Part shown: one piece after another, positions 1-7,328 of the stretch
How positions within the stretch are numbered: position 1 is the first letter of the stretch
How the letters are laid out: the number at the start of each line of letters is the position of its first letter
Assembly: GCA_021800315.1 (NCBI GenBank)
Contig: JAJYZD010000021.1
Coordinates: 1-23,136, forward strand
Length of the DNA: 23,136 nucleotides
Source: Bacillota bacterium
GTDB taxonomy: Bacteria > Bacillota > Desulfotomaculia > Desulfotomaculales > JAJYZD01
Direction of reading: 5' to 3'
Program-made: the position numbers and the translations under genes
Notes under the pieces: model-generated
Database searches by the model: none
Told to the model about the DNA's origin: nothing
The model's input: the letters and a program-made list of their open reading frames with translations, nothing else

Positions 1-30
1 CGCGTAGCTGTCCAACACGTAGTTTTTCAC
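1..30 (-). CDS. PIN-domain (VapC-like) toxin, N-terminal 10 residues only
   Basis: A GTG codon at 28-30 opens a minus-strand frame reading MKNYVLDSYA before the window ends. That is the usual opening of VapC-type PIN ribonucleases, where the first Asp belongs to the metal-binding site. It starts inside the 3' end of the AbrB-type antitoxin frame, as expected of a translationally coupled toxin-antitoxin pair. A GGAGGG motif lies about 12 bases upstream, which is slightly long spacing. Only ten residues are visible, so the family call rests on this short match plus the antitoxin context. Confidence 0.5.
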   Translation of the reverse strand, partial: MKNYVLDSYA

Positions 31-256
31 GCTCGTTGTCTTCCCTCCGGCTATCCATGAGTTCCCTCAACAAAGGGACATCCTTGAGAATCCCCCGGAA
101 TGCCTTGGCCGGGTCCTCCGGCAAAGGTACCACTTTCAGCGAGCCTTCTCCTTCAGTTATAAGGACTTTGCCACCGGCCTTGATATGGTAACGGTCCCGC
201 AGTTTCTTCGGTATAACAATCCATCCTTTTGTAGATACCGGTACAACGGAAGGCAT
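1..256 (-). CDS. AbrB/MazE-fold antitoxin (VapB-like), 3' end outside window
   Basis: The frame starts at ATG 254-256 with MPSVVPVSTKGWIVIPKKLR and continues with RYHIKAGGKVLITEGEG, a typical swapped-hairpin AbrB DNA-binding domain of about 45 residues. A charged tail (about residues 50-85) would contact the toxin. Such antitoxins neutralise a PIN ribonuclease and repress their own operon. The following GTG-started VapC-like frame overlaps its 3' end in another reading frame, and no stop is reached before position 1. The ribosome site before the ATG is weak: an AGAGG lies about 20 bases upstream. The start is therefore moderately sure, while the domain call is firm. Confidence 0.75.
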   Translation of the reverse strand, partial: MPSVVPVSTKGWIVIPKKLRDRYHIKAGGKVLITEGEGSLKVVPLPEDPAKAFRGILKDVPLLRELMDSRREDNEREKLRVGQLR

Positions 257-468
257 ATTTCCGACCCCGCATATTACCTCTTTTCCCCCAGTATAACTCA
301 GGCAACCGCCCCCGTCAAAGGCAGTTGCCTTAGCTTCCAAACGCCAGTGAGATACATAGCGCGGGCTTTGCCCGCAACCCAAATTCCGCCGCAAGAAGGA
401 TTTTTTCGCGATCATCCCGCTGTTACGCGCTCGATTTCGTTAGATCTCTGCGACGCACGGCCGCGCAT
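257..468. other. Intergenic stretch between two toxin-type genes
   Basis: No convincing gene is visible on either strand. A short perfect hairpin (GCGGGC, loop TTT, GCCCGC) lies near 362-376 but lacks a T-run on either side. On the minus strand short coding-like scraps occur around 360-450, but stops interrupt them. They could be remains of a toxin or antitoxin gene, but this cannot be shown. Confidence 0.3.
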
Positions 469-738
469 TCAACATCCTCGCGATTGGTGCAAATGTTGCA
501 GAGGAATATTATAATAAATGTTTTCCGCCCTAGTAATTTCCAGCTGAGGAATCTTGTCAATGGTCTTTTGAAATCCGTGTGTCAGGAGGAATCTGCCCTC
601 GACAAGAGTGAGAAATAAAACACGTTCCTGTTGACCGGCGAAAATGACCCTCAGTTCCCATGAGTTCTCGTTACTTCCCCATATCCGATGTATGTATTGA
701 TCAGGTGAATTGAGTGCATTGAAAACCATATTTGGCAT
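469..738 (-). CDS. RelE/HigB-type (phage Gp49-like) toxin, N-terminally short
   Basis: The 89-residue product contains SWELRVIFAGQQERVLFLTL, then GRFLLTHGFQKTIDKIPQLE and ITRAENIYY. This matches the C-terminal half of the HigB/Gp49-like RelE superfamily, whose members cleave mRNA on the ribosome. Family members are usually about 105-120 residues, and here some 30 or more residues that should precede WELRV are missing or replaced by MPNMVFNALNSPDQYIHRIW. The start at 736-738 is chosen because GGGGAGAGG lies nine bases upstream; an in-frame ATG at 769-771 is possible but lies in GC-rich sequence that looks like a junction. No HigA-like antitoxin is seen beside it. It may be a truncated, inactive copy. 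Confidence 0.55.
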   Translation of the reverse strand: MPNMVFNALNSPDQYIHRIWGSNENSWELRVIFAGQQERVLFLTLVEGRFLLTHGFQKTIDKIPQLEITRAENIYYNIPLQHLHQSRGC

Positions 739-745
739 TTCTAAC

Positions 746-889
746 CGCCTCTCCCCTGGCCGGCCTGTCATCCTGGAGTCCCGGGGCCAGCGGGCACAGG
801 TGACTCTGCAGGTCAGCGGTGCCGACGAGGTCCGGGTGATCCCGGTCTGGTCGTCAGCCCCGCAGCGGCAGGGGCTTGGTCAACTTTGA
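746..889 (+). pseudogene. C-terminal coding remnant of an unrecognised gene
   Basis: A plus-strand frame ending at TGA 887-889 reads RPVILESRGQRAQVTLQVSG and then ADEVRVIPVW before a short tail. It has the GC-rich third positions and composition of the host genes, unlike the neighbouring toxin gene. No start codon or ribosome site is associated with it, and upstream it runs into the AT-richer toxin gene on the other strand. I read it as the leftover 3' end of a gene cut by insertion of the toxin-type module. The family is not recognised, and it could be a chance open frame. Confidence 0.3.
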
Positions 890-914
890 GCCGGGATACG
901 GCTCTATCAGACGG

Positions 915-2279
915 CTAGCAAGAGACATCAAGATAGACGCGATTCAGTTCCGCCGCGGCGGCCCTCAGGGCATCGACAACACGCGGATCGAACTGGGTGC
1001 CGGAGTGCGCCTCGATCTCCCGCATCGCCGCTTCGGGATCGGTGCGCTCCCGGTAGGGACGGAAGGAAGTGAGGGCGTCGAACGTGTCCGCCACCGCTAG
1101 AATACGGGAACCCAGGGGAATGGCCTCGGCCCTCAGGCCGTCCGGATAGCCCGTTCCATCGTACCGCTCGTGATGATGGAGGATGATGGCGCGGGCGTCC
1201 GCGAGAAAGACCACGCTTTCCAGCATGGCGGAGCCGCGCACCGGATGCTTTGTGACCTCTTCCCATTCCGCCGCGTCGAGGGGGCCGGGTTTGCGCAAAA
1301 CCTCGTCGCGTAAACCGATTTTCCCGATATCGTGCAGAATACACGCCCTGTGGATGGTTTCCCCCTGCGCGGGCGTTAGTGCGAAAGCGCCCGCCAAGAC
1401 CCGGGTGTAACACGCCACGCGGCGGGAATGGTCGCAGGTGTAGTGGTCGCGGGCGTCGATGGCCGCCGCCAACCCTTCCAGGATGCCGAAATAGGCGCTT
1501 TCCAGGTCGCGGTGGGCCTCCTGCAGGCGGTCGACCATGCCGTTGAAGGAGCGGGCCAGGTTACCGATCTCGTCTCCGGTGTCAACCGGGAGGTGCACGT
1601 CGAGATTCTCACAGCCGAGATCCTCGACTCCCCTGGTCAGCACCCCGATTGGCCGGGTGATGTTGCGGCGGAGAAGGTAGGCGAGGAGCCCGCTGACCGC
1701 GAGGCCGACCGCCGACAGGAGGGTCAGGAGGAACTCCGCCTTTTTCTGCTCGTTGACGGCGGTGACCTGGGCATCGCCGATCTCTTCCCGGTCGATAGCC
1801 CGGTAGCGCTGCAAAAGACCGTCGATTTTACCGGCCGCGGACAAGATCCTCATCACCGGGGCGTTCGAACTCCCCGAGCCGGCCGCATGCTCCGCAAGGA
1901 CTCCGCGCAGGGACCCGGCCAATCCAAGGTAAGCGGCGGTGATGTTTCGCAACAGGGATTTTTCATCGCTCTTCAGAAAAGATGACATCTTCAGCGCGTT
2001 CAGTCTCCCGGCGAACGAGGAGGCATCCGCAAGAGCCGCCCGCCGGTCCTGGATACTCAGCCCGCCGGTTTCCCGGTAAACATAGATCCGACCGGCGATC
2101 CTGTCCAGATAGGATTGCATGGTGGCGACCGTTTCTATCTCCCCGGAATAGCGGGCGATCGTATCGGCCGATCCCTTCACGGAGGCGATGGACAACTGGG
2201 CGACGGCTACCGCAGCCGCAAAGAGCAGGAAAATGGCGGCGAACGATCCGATCACTTTCATGCCCACAGAGGTTTTCAT
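915..2279 (-). CDS. Membrane HAMP/HD-GYP cyclic-di-GMP phosphodiesterase
   Basis: The 454-residue protein has transmembrane segments at about 9-28 and 183-203 enclosing an extracellular sensor region of about 150 residues. A HAMP linker (about 204-256) and an HD-GYP domain (about 265-440) follow. The metal-binding HDIGK is at 316-320, HHHERYDGTGYPDG at about 368-381 contains the GYP signature, and ADTFDALT lies near 398-405. HD-GYP enzymes hydrolyse cyclic di-GMP, so this should be a sensor that lowers c-di-GMP in response to an extracellular signal. The start at 2277-2279 is preferred because GGAAGG lies about seven bases upstream; an upstream ATG at 2328-2330 would add 17 residues without a hydrophobic function. 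All key residues are present, so it looks functional, unlike the decayed HD gene just upstream. The ligand is unknown. Confidence 0.9.
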   Translation of the reverse strand: MKTSVGMKVIGSFAAIFLLFAAAVAVAQLSIASVKGSADTIARYSGEIETVATMQSYLDRIAGRIYVYRETGGLSIQDRRAALADASSFAGRLNALKMSSFLKSDEKSLLRNITAAYLGLAGSLRGVLAEHAAGSGSSNAPVMRILSAAGKIDGLLQRYRAIDREEIGDAQVTAVNEQKKAEFLLTLLSAVGLAVSGLLAYLLRRNITRPIGVLTRGVEDLGCENLDVHLPVDTGDEIGNLARSFNGMVDRLQEAHRDLESAYFGILEGLAAAIDARDHYTCDHSRRVACYTRVLAGAFALTPAQGETIHRACILHDIGKIGLRDEVLRKPGPLDAAEWEEVTKHPVRGSAMLESVVFLADARAIILHHHERYDGTGYPDGLRAEAIPLGSRILAVADTFDALTSFRPYRERTDPEAAMREIEAHSGTQFDPRVVDALRAAAAELNRVYLDVSC

Positions 2280-2307
2280 GTTCTTCCCTTCCAAGCAGGT
2301 CCGCCGG

Positions 2308-3057
2308 TCACCGACGTCCTGTACGCTCATTATTACACGGCTTGCGGCTGAGGCGCATTAGACTTGGGTTAGAATTCGGCCGCGCCCGCCACTCCGCCAC
2401 CGGGAACAGGCCGTCTATGGAGTTGAGGATGTGATAGGTGAAGTAGGTATGCTGCTTGATGATATTGAATTCGCTGGCGGTGAGGGATGCGGTCTTCTCC
2501 AGGATATGGCCGGGAACACTGAATTTACCGGGGTCGTGCCGAAAACCGGCCATTTGCATCAATAGCCGGTCCCGCTCCCCGAAACCGAGTTTGCCGGCCA
2601 GGAACGAGGCCACCGCGGCCACTCCTCTGGAGTGGCCGCAGGTGAATTTAGTCTTGGAATCGACGATAGCGGCGAAAATACCGGTCAGTTGGGTCAACTC
2701 CCGGGAGATGCCGGTCGTTACCCCCCGGCCGTCCCAAAATTCCTCCAGGCGGTCAGCCACCCCGGGAGAAGCGATATCCAGCCAAAAACTCTCTTTGCGG
2801 GCCTGGTCGTGGAGTACCGCCACCAGGTCCTGGTCGAAATGGGAGCCGTCCGGATCGCGCAGGGCAAGCAGTATGCCGTCCCTCTGGTTGTTGATATGCT
2901 CCTCGCCGCGGATTAACACGCTCAGGCGGTCCGCCAGGTGGATGACCCGGGCGGCCAGGGGTATTTCCCCCCGCCGGTAACCGGAAGGGTTACCTCCCTC
3001 CCACCGGTCGTGGTGTGTCATTCGCTCCGGGGCCCTACCCGGCTCTTGGTTGAACAA
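2308..3057 (-). pseudogene. Decayed tandem-HD phosphohydrolase, truncated at both ends
   Basis: Recognisable family sequence runs from about 3018 to 2389. It begins with HHDRWEGGNPSGYRRGEIPL and ARVIHLADRL, the back half of a first HD domain. Next comes GTHFD-like GSHFDQDLVAVL, then FTCGHSRGVAAVA and GFRHDPGKFSVPGHILEK of a second HD domain. The first half of HD domain 1, with its own HD pair, is absent. The second domain ends at FPVAEW, just where the HHERLDG/GYP-type half should follow, and continues as out-of-frame tail. The HDLGK motif reads HDPGK, and a proline there should harm the metal site. The 3' end runs into the promoter and start region of the intact HAMP/HD-GYP gene. Family members lacking a classical GYP exist, but the double truncation argues for a pseudogene. 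Confidence 0.7.
2329..2337 (-). promoter_or_regulatory. Possible extended -10 promoter for the HD-GYP gene
   Basis: Read on the minus strand this is TGTAATAAT, i.e. the TGn extension followed by AATAAT. It lies about 50 bases upstream of the HD-GYP start. No good -35 box was found, so the call is tentative. Confidence 0.25.
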
Positions 3058-3137
3058 ACAGCTTGGCTTTGGCAGGATCCGCTACCATCGGTTGTCGCGT
3101 GGTAAAAAGAGTCGGGTTTTTGTAACGACGGGACATG

Positions 3138-4058
3138 CTACCCCAGCCGGGCCCCCTCCCCCATGACCGAACCCCGCAGGAAGGCGTCCGCGGGCAGCCT
3201 CTTGCCGCCCTCGGCCTGCAGTTCGAATACGGCCACCGTGCCCTCACCCGCGCCGACAATGATCTCCCCCGGCCCGGCCCGGTTCACCAGTCCAGGGGCT
3301 GACCCCGCGACCGCGGGCCCGATTCGCGCCCGCCAGATCTTCAGGCGGCGGCCCTGCCAGAGGGTGTAGGCGCCCGGCCGCGGCGAAAGGGCCCGCACCC
3401 GGTTGACTATGGCTCCCGGCGCCTCCTCCCAGCGGATGACCTCGTCGGCGGGGGTAAGCGGCGGGGCGTAGGAAGCCCCGGTCTCATCCTGCTTTACGCG
3501 GGGGCAGCCGCCTTGCGCCAGACAGTCCAGGGTCCGCCCCAAAAGGCGGGCGCCGGCCTGGCCCAGGCGTTCGAGCAGTGCGCCGGCATCGTCTTCCTCC
3601 CGAATGGGCAGGGCTTCCTGCAGAATGATGTCACCGGTATCCATACCAGGGTCCAGATACATGGTGGTTACGCCGGTCAGGGGCTCACCGTTTAGAATGG
3701 CCCGCTGGACCGGGGCCGCTCCCCGGTAGGCGGGCAGGAGCGAGGCGTGAACGTTGACGGCTGGTGCGGCCCGCAGCACCGCTTCGGACAGGATGTGGCC
3801 GTAGGCCACCACCACGAGGACTTCCGGCCGTTGTCCGGCCAGCCAGGGCAGGAAGGCGGGGTCCCGGGGATGCAGTTGGCAAACCGAAAGCCCCAGTGAG
3901 AGAGCGGCCTCTTTCACCGGTGAAGGCGTCAATTTCCCGCCCCGCCCCTTTCGCCGGTCGGGACGGGTGACCACGGCCGCGACCTCGTTTCCGTAATCTA
4001 CCAGGGCCGTCAGGGAGACCACGGCAAAGTCGGGGGTACCGCAAAAAACCAGACGCAA
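3138..4058 (-). CDS. fmt: Methionyl-tRNA formyltransferase
   Basis: The 306-residue protein transfers a formyl group from 10-formyl-tetrahydrofolate to initiator Met-tRNA. It starts MRLVFCGTPDFAV. The transferase domain (about 1-200) holds NVHASLLPAYRGAAPVQRAI, with the catalytic Asn102, His104 and Asp140 (in DPGMDTGD) equivalent to the E. coli N106/H108/D144 triad. The tRNA-binding C-terminal domain follows from about 205. Length is normal for the family. The start ATG at 4056-4058 follows the def stop by eight bases, so the two are co-transcribed. Def removes the formyl group that Fmt adds, which explains the pairing. It is the last intact gene of the minus-strand housekeeping series; the sequence beyond it is a decayed HD gene. 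Confidence 0.97.
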   Translation of the reverse strand: MRLVFCGTPDFAVVSLTALVDYGNEVAAVVTRPDRRKGRGGKLTPSPVKEAALSLGLSVCQLHPRDPAFLPWLAGQRPEVLVVVAYGHILSEAVLRAAPAVNVHASLLPAYRGAAPVQRAILNGEPLTGVTTMYLDPGMDTGDIILQEALPIREEDDAGALLERLGQAGARLLGRTLDCLAQGGCPRVKQDETGASYAPPLTPADEVIRWEEAPGAIVNRVRALSPRPGAYTLWQGRRLKIWRARIGPAVAGSAPGLVNRAGPGEIIVGAGEGTVAVFELQAEGGKRLPADAFLRGSVMGEGARLG

Positions 4059-4066
4059 AGCAGTTC

Positions 4067-4564
4067 TCAGCCTTCCTGGCGGGGCCTCTTCATTGCCACC
4101 GCCCGGTCAGTGAAGAGGATGCCGTCCAAATGATCGATTTCGTGCTGGAACGCCCGGGCCGGAAAACCCTCGGCCCGGTAAGCGACCTCCCGGCCCTGCC
4201 GGTCCCAGCCCCTGACCCGCACCTTCTCGGCCCGGGGGACGTCGCAATACACGCCCGGCGCGGAAAGACACCCCTCGGTGTCCACCTGTTTTCCGTTCAT
4301 CTCCAAGAGTTCCGGGTTGATCAACTCGATCAGCCCCTCGCCCGTATCGACCACGATAACCCTCTTGGTCACCCCGATCTGCGGGGCGGCCAGACCCACC
4401 CCGCGGGCGGCCCGCAGGGTATCGGCCAGATTATCGAGAAGCTTTGTGATCGCCGGGGTGATTTCTTTCACCTCAACGCATTTTTGCCGCAGCATGCTGC
4501 CCTCGTCCGCATTGTCCATGTCCAATATCCTGTAAACAGCCAAAGCCGGCCCGGTGCCGCGCAC
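4067..4564 (-). CDS. def: Peptide deformylase
   Basis: This metal-dependent enzyme removes the formyl group from nascent protein N-termini. Numbered from the chosen start, the 165-residue product has all three family motifs: GVGLAAPQIG (55-64), EGCLS (97-101) with the metal-ligand Cys99, and HEIDH (141-145) with two His ligands and the catalytic Glu. The GTG at 4562-4564 is preferred because AAGGGGGG lies eight bases upstream. The homologous core begins at AVYRILDMD, so a TTG at 4541-4543 is an alternative, but it lacks a ribosome site. An ATG at 4607-4609 would lengthen the protein without homology. A strong promoter lies about 50 bases upstream, so def-fmt can be expressed separately from priA. 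Confidence 0.95.
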   Translation of the reverse strand: MRGTGPALAVYRILDMDNADEGSMLRQKCVEVKEITPAITKLLDNLADTLRAARGVGLAAPQIGVTKRVIVVDTGEGLIELINPELLEMNGKQVDTEGCLSAPGVYCDVPRAEKVRVRGWDRQGREVAYRAEGFPARAFQHEIDHLDGILFTDRAVAMKRPRQEG

Positions 4565-4614
4565 CGGGTCTTCCCCCCTTCCAGCGGTCCTTCCTCGTGA
4601 ATATGTCACCCAAC

Positions 4615-4643
4615 ATTATATACCGCGCCCGGTCTTAAGGTAA
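4615..4643 (-). promoter_or_regulatory. Sigma-A-type promoter for def-fmt
   Basis: On the minus strand a perfect TATAAT (4615-4620) is spaced 17 bases from TTACCT (4638-4643), a partial -35 match. Transcription would begin near 4608, about 44 bases before the def GTG. It lies in the 180-base gap between priA and def, the widest gap in this series. Confidence 0.6.
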
Positions 4644-4744
4644 AACCCGCGCCGCCAAAACGCCAAAACCGGCAGGTCACGCCCCCGGCCGGGGTACCCG
4701 CCAAAGGGGGACGGAACGGTTTTCCAACGGGGATTCAAGTACCG

Positions 4745-6922
4745 TTACAGCATCCAGTGCGGATCGACATCGATGCCCCTTTTGACCCGGCGCGGAAAGG
4801 ACGCCGTAAACCGGTTCAAGGCCTCGCCCAGGCACTGCCTGAGCTCCGGGCCCCGCTCCCCCTTCAGCATCAGCTGCCAGCGGTAGAGGTCTTTCAACCG
4901 GGTTACCGGCGCGGGCGCCGGTCCCAGCACCTCGAATCCGGCCTCTCCGTTCAGGATCCCGGCCAGATGGACGGCCGCATCCCGCGCCGTCTCCTCCCGC
5001 GCATCGGACAACACCACCCTGATGAGGTGGCCGAAAGGGGGATAAAGGTGCTGCTTGCGCACCAGGCTTTCCGCCGCCCAAAAGCCGGGAAAGTCGTGGG
5101 CGGCGGCCAGCCGGATACTGTAGTGATCCGGGTTGAAGGTCTGGGCGATCACCATTCCCGGTGTGTCGCCCCGGCCGGCCCGGCCCGCTACCTGGGTCAG
5201 GAGCTGGAAAGTGCGCTCGGCGGCCCGGAAATCGGGCACATGCAGGGACTGGTCGGCGCTGATCACCCCCACCAGGGTCACCCGGGGCAGGTCGAGACCC
5301 TTGGCGATCATCTGGGTGCCCACCAGGATGTCCGCCTCTCCGGCGGCGAAAGCCGCCAGGATTCGACCGTGCGCGCCCTTGCGGGCGGTGGTGTCGGCGT
5401 CCATCCGCAGCACCCGGGCCCGCGGAAAGAGACGTTCCACCTCCTCTTCCACCTGCTCGGTCCCCGCTCCGAAGTGCTGCAGCTGACCGCCGCACTCCGG
5501 GCAGGTGTCCGGCGCCACCCTGGTATGGTCGCAGTAGTGGCATTTAAGCCGGCCGGAGCGGTGGTAGACCATGGATATGGCGCAGTGGGGGCAACGTAAG
5601 GCGGACCCGCAGACCCGGCAGATCAACACGGTGTGGAAGCCGCGCCGGTTCAGGAACAGGAGGCTTTGCCCGCCCCGGTCCAGGTTGTCCGCGAGGGCGT
5701 CCCGCAGGACGGCGCTGAAAAGACCCGTACGGCCCCTGTGCACCTCGTCCCTCATGTCGACCAGTTTGACCTGCGGCAGCGGACGGTCGTCAACCCGGGT
5801 GCCCAGGTTGAGCAGGGCGTAGCGGCCCGCCCGGGCCAGCCGGTAGCTCTCCAGCGAAGGGGTGGCCGACCCCAGGAGCAGGACGGCCCCGTGCCTGGCC
5901 GCCCGCCACCCGGCCACCACCCGGGCGTGGTAGCGGGGCTGGTCCTCCTGCTTGTAGGTCAGTTCGTGCTCCTCGTCCAGGACGATGAGTCCCGGGTCGG
6001 GTAAGGGCATGAAGACGGCCGAACGGGTTCCCAGCACGACCTGCTTCTCCCCGGCCATGACGGACCGCCAGGTGCGGTACCGGTCCCCGGCCGCCAGCCG
6101 GCTGTGCCAGAGGGCCACCCTGTCCCCGAACCGCCCGGTGAACCTTTCCACCATCTGCGGCGTCAGCGCTATCTCCGGCACCAGGATCAGGGCCTGCCGG
6201 CCGCGGGCCAGCGCCGACGCGGCCGCGCGCAGGTAAACCTCCGTCTTACCGCTGCCGGTAACCCCGTAGAGCAGCATGACCGAAGCGCCGGACGCGGTCA
6301 GGGCGGCCTCAACCGCGGTACAGGCCGCCGCCTGGTCGACGCTCGGAGCCGGAATGTCCGGAGGCGGCGCCGGGGAAGACGCGCAAGCCACGGGAGCCAG
6401 CAGTCCCCTGGCCAGGAGGGCGGCGACCACCTGGGGCCCGACCCCGGCGGAACGCGCCAGTTCCGTCCTGGAAAGACCGGGATGCCGTACCGCGGCCGCC
6501 ACGCAGGCGGCCTGGGCCGTCGCCCGCTTCAGGGAAGCGCACACCGCCGCCAGTTCTCCGGGCGGAAAGGTGGCCGCGAGACCCGGCCGCCCGGCTTCCT
6601 GGCTCCGCAGTACCGGGGGAAGCATACAATGCATTACCGGGGCCCGCGGGCACAGGTAGCGTTCCGAAAGCCACTGGGCCAGCCGCCACAACTCTTCGGT
6701 GAACACCGGCGCGCGGTCCAGGACTTCGCCTATTTCCTTGAGCCCGGCGGGCGGCTCGCCGGCGGTCGCCCGGTCAACCACCCAGCCCGCCACCCGCCGC
6801 GGGCCGAAGGGCACCAGAACCCGCACGCCGGGAACGGCGGCCGGGGAGAGAAGGGGCGGGACGGCATAGGAAAACAGCCGGTCCACACCGGCGATATCGA
6901 CGAGAACGTCCACCCGGTCCAC
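4745..6922 (-). CDS. priA: Primosomal protein N', replication restart helicase PriA
   Basis: PriA is the 3'-to-5' superfamily 2 helicase that recognises stalled or repaired forks and reloads the replicative helicase. The 725-residue product has the N-terminal 3'-DNA-binding domain (about 1-105) and Walker A GVTGSGKT (220-227). The DEEH box is at 316-319. Eight zinc-binding cysteines in four pairs (about 435/438, 444/447, 461/464, 474/477) follow, and QVAGRAGRGDTPG (motif VI) lies further on. The GTG at 6920-6922 is preferred: AGGGGGG lies just upstream and VDVLVDIAGVDRLFSYAVP is the usual family opening. A longer frame back to 7030 has no homology. It normally follows coaBC in related Firmicutes, but here a small opposite-strand AbrB gene separates the two. 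Confidence 0.96.
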   Translation of the reverse strand: MDRVDVLVDIAGVDRLFSYAVPPLLSPAAVPGVRVLVPFGPRRVAGWVVDRATAGEPPAGLKEIGEVLDRAPVFTEELWRLAQWLSERYLCPRAPVMHCMLPPVLRSQEAGRPGLAATFPPGELAAVCASLKRATAQAACVAAAVRHPGLSRTELARSAGVGPQVVAALLARGLLAPVACASSPAPPPDIPAPSVDQAAACTAVEAALTASGASVMLLYGVTGSGKTEVYLRAAASALARGRQALILVPEIALTPQMVERFTGRFGDRVALWHSRLAAGDRYRTWRSVMAGEKQVVLGTRSAVFMPLPDPGLIVLDEEHELTYKQEDQPRYHARVVAGWRAARHGAVLLLGSATPSLESYRLARAGRYALLNLGTRVDDRPLPQVKLVDMRDEVHRGRTGLFSAVLRDALADNLDRGGQSLLFLNRRGFHTVLICRVCGSALRCPHCAISMVYHRSGRLKCHYCDHTRVAPDTCPECGGQLQHFGAGTEQVEEEVERLFPRARVLRMDADTTARKGAHGRILAAFAAGEADILVGTQMIAKGLDLPRVTLVGVISADQSLHVPDFRAAERTFQLLTQVAGRAGRGDTPGMVIAQTFNPDHYSIRLAAAHDFPGFWAAESLVRKQHLYPPFGHLIRVVLSDAREETARDAAVHLAGILNGEAGFEVLGPAPAPVTRLKDLYRWQLMLKGERGPELRQCLGEALNRFTASFPRRVKRGIDVDPHWML

Positions 6923-7079
6923 GGCCTTCCCCCCTGACCTGACCCGCCTTGCCCCCGACCCACCCCGCGGGCTGGTCCCCGCTTTGGATGGGTACCCCGT
7001 GGTGGGTACTCCGGGAGAACAAGGCGACATAAGAAGACCTATTACGACACTTTAAGTTGTGGAGTTAGGGTTTATCCCA

Positions 7080-7088
7080 TGGTATACT
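7080..7088 (+). promoter_or_regulatory. Extended -10 promoter for the small AbrB gene
   Basis: TGGTATACT gives the TGn extension plus TATACT, 42 bases before the ATG at 7131. No good -35 lies 17 bases upstream, which is tolerable for an extended -10 promoter. The same nine bases serve as the -10 region of rqcH at 18946-18954. Confidence 0.45.
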
Positions 7089-7130
7089 GGATGGCGTAGG
7101 ATCACTATGTGGGGGGTATCAGGAAAATCA

Positions 7131-7328
7131 ATGCATCGAATAAAAATGGATAAAAATGGCGCACTATGCCTACCGCGCCAGACAATGGAACTCCTTGATA
7201 TAAAGGCGGGAGACCGGTTAAAAGTTCTACTTGTAGGCAAAGAACTTCACATCCATAAGTGCAAATTAGCGCTGTGCTCGAACACCGATTCGATAATCAG
7301 TGATTATGACCGTCAGTCGCCCCGGTAA
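7131..7328 (+). CDS. Small AbrB/SpoVT-family DNA-binding protein
   Basis: The 65-residue product begins MHRIKMDKNGALCLPRQTME and continues LLDIKAGDRLKVLLVGKELH. This is one AbrB swapped-hairpin domain (about residues 3-48) followed by a short tail. Such proteins are transition-state-type regulators or antitoxins that bind DNA as dimers or tetramers. The start is set by AGGA six to seven bases before the ATG; an upstream in-frame ATG at 7107 is weaker. No toxin gene follows: the 3' end overlaps the coaBC stop, convergently, by 32 bases. It is the only plus-strand gene inside the minus-strand housekeeping series. It is more likely a regulator than half of a toxin pair, but its targets are unknown. 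Confidence 0.8.
   Translation: MHRIKMDKNGALCLPRQTMELLDIKAGDRLKVLLVGKELHIHKCKLALCSNTDSIISDYDRQSPR

Noticed and set aside
362..376. GCGGGC-TTT-GCCCGC hairpin as a terminator
   Set aside because: No T-run follows on either strand; only a short hairpin can be claimed.
3104..3129. Possible terminator after fmt (GTCG/CGAC with a T-run)
   Set aside because: The stem is only four pairs with an 11-base loop, too weak to call.
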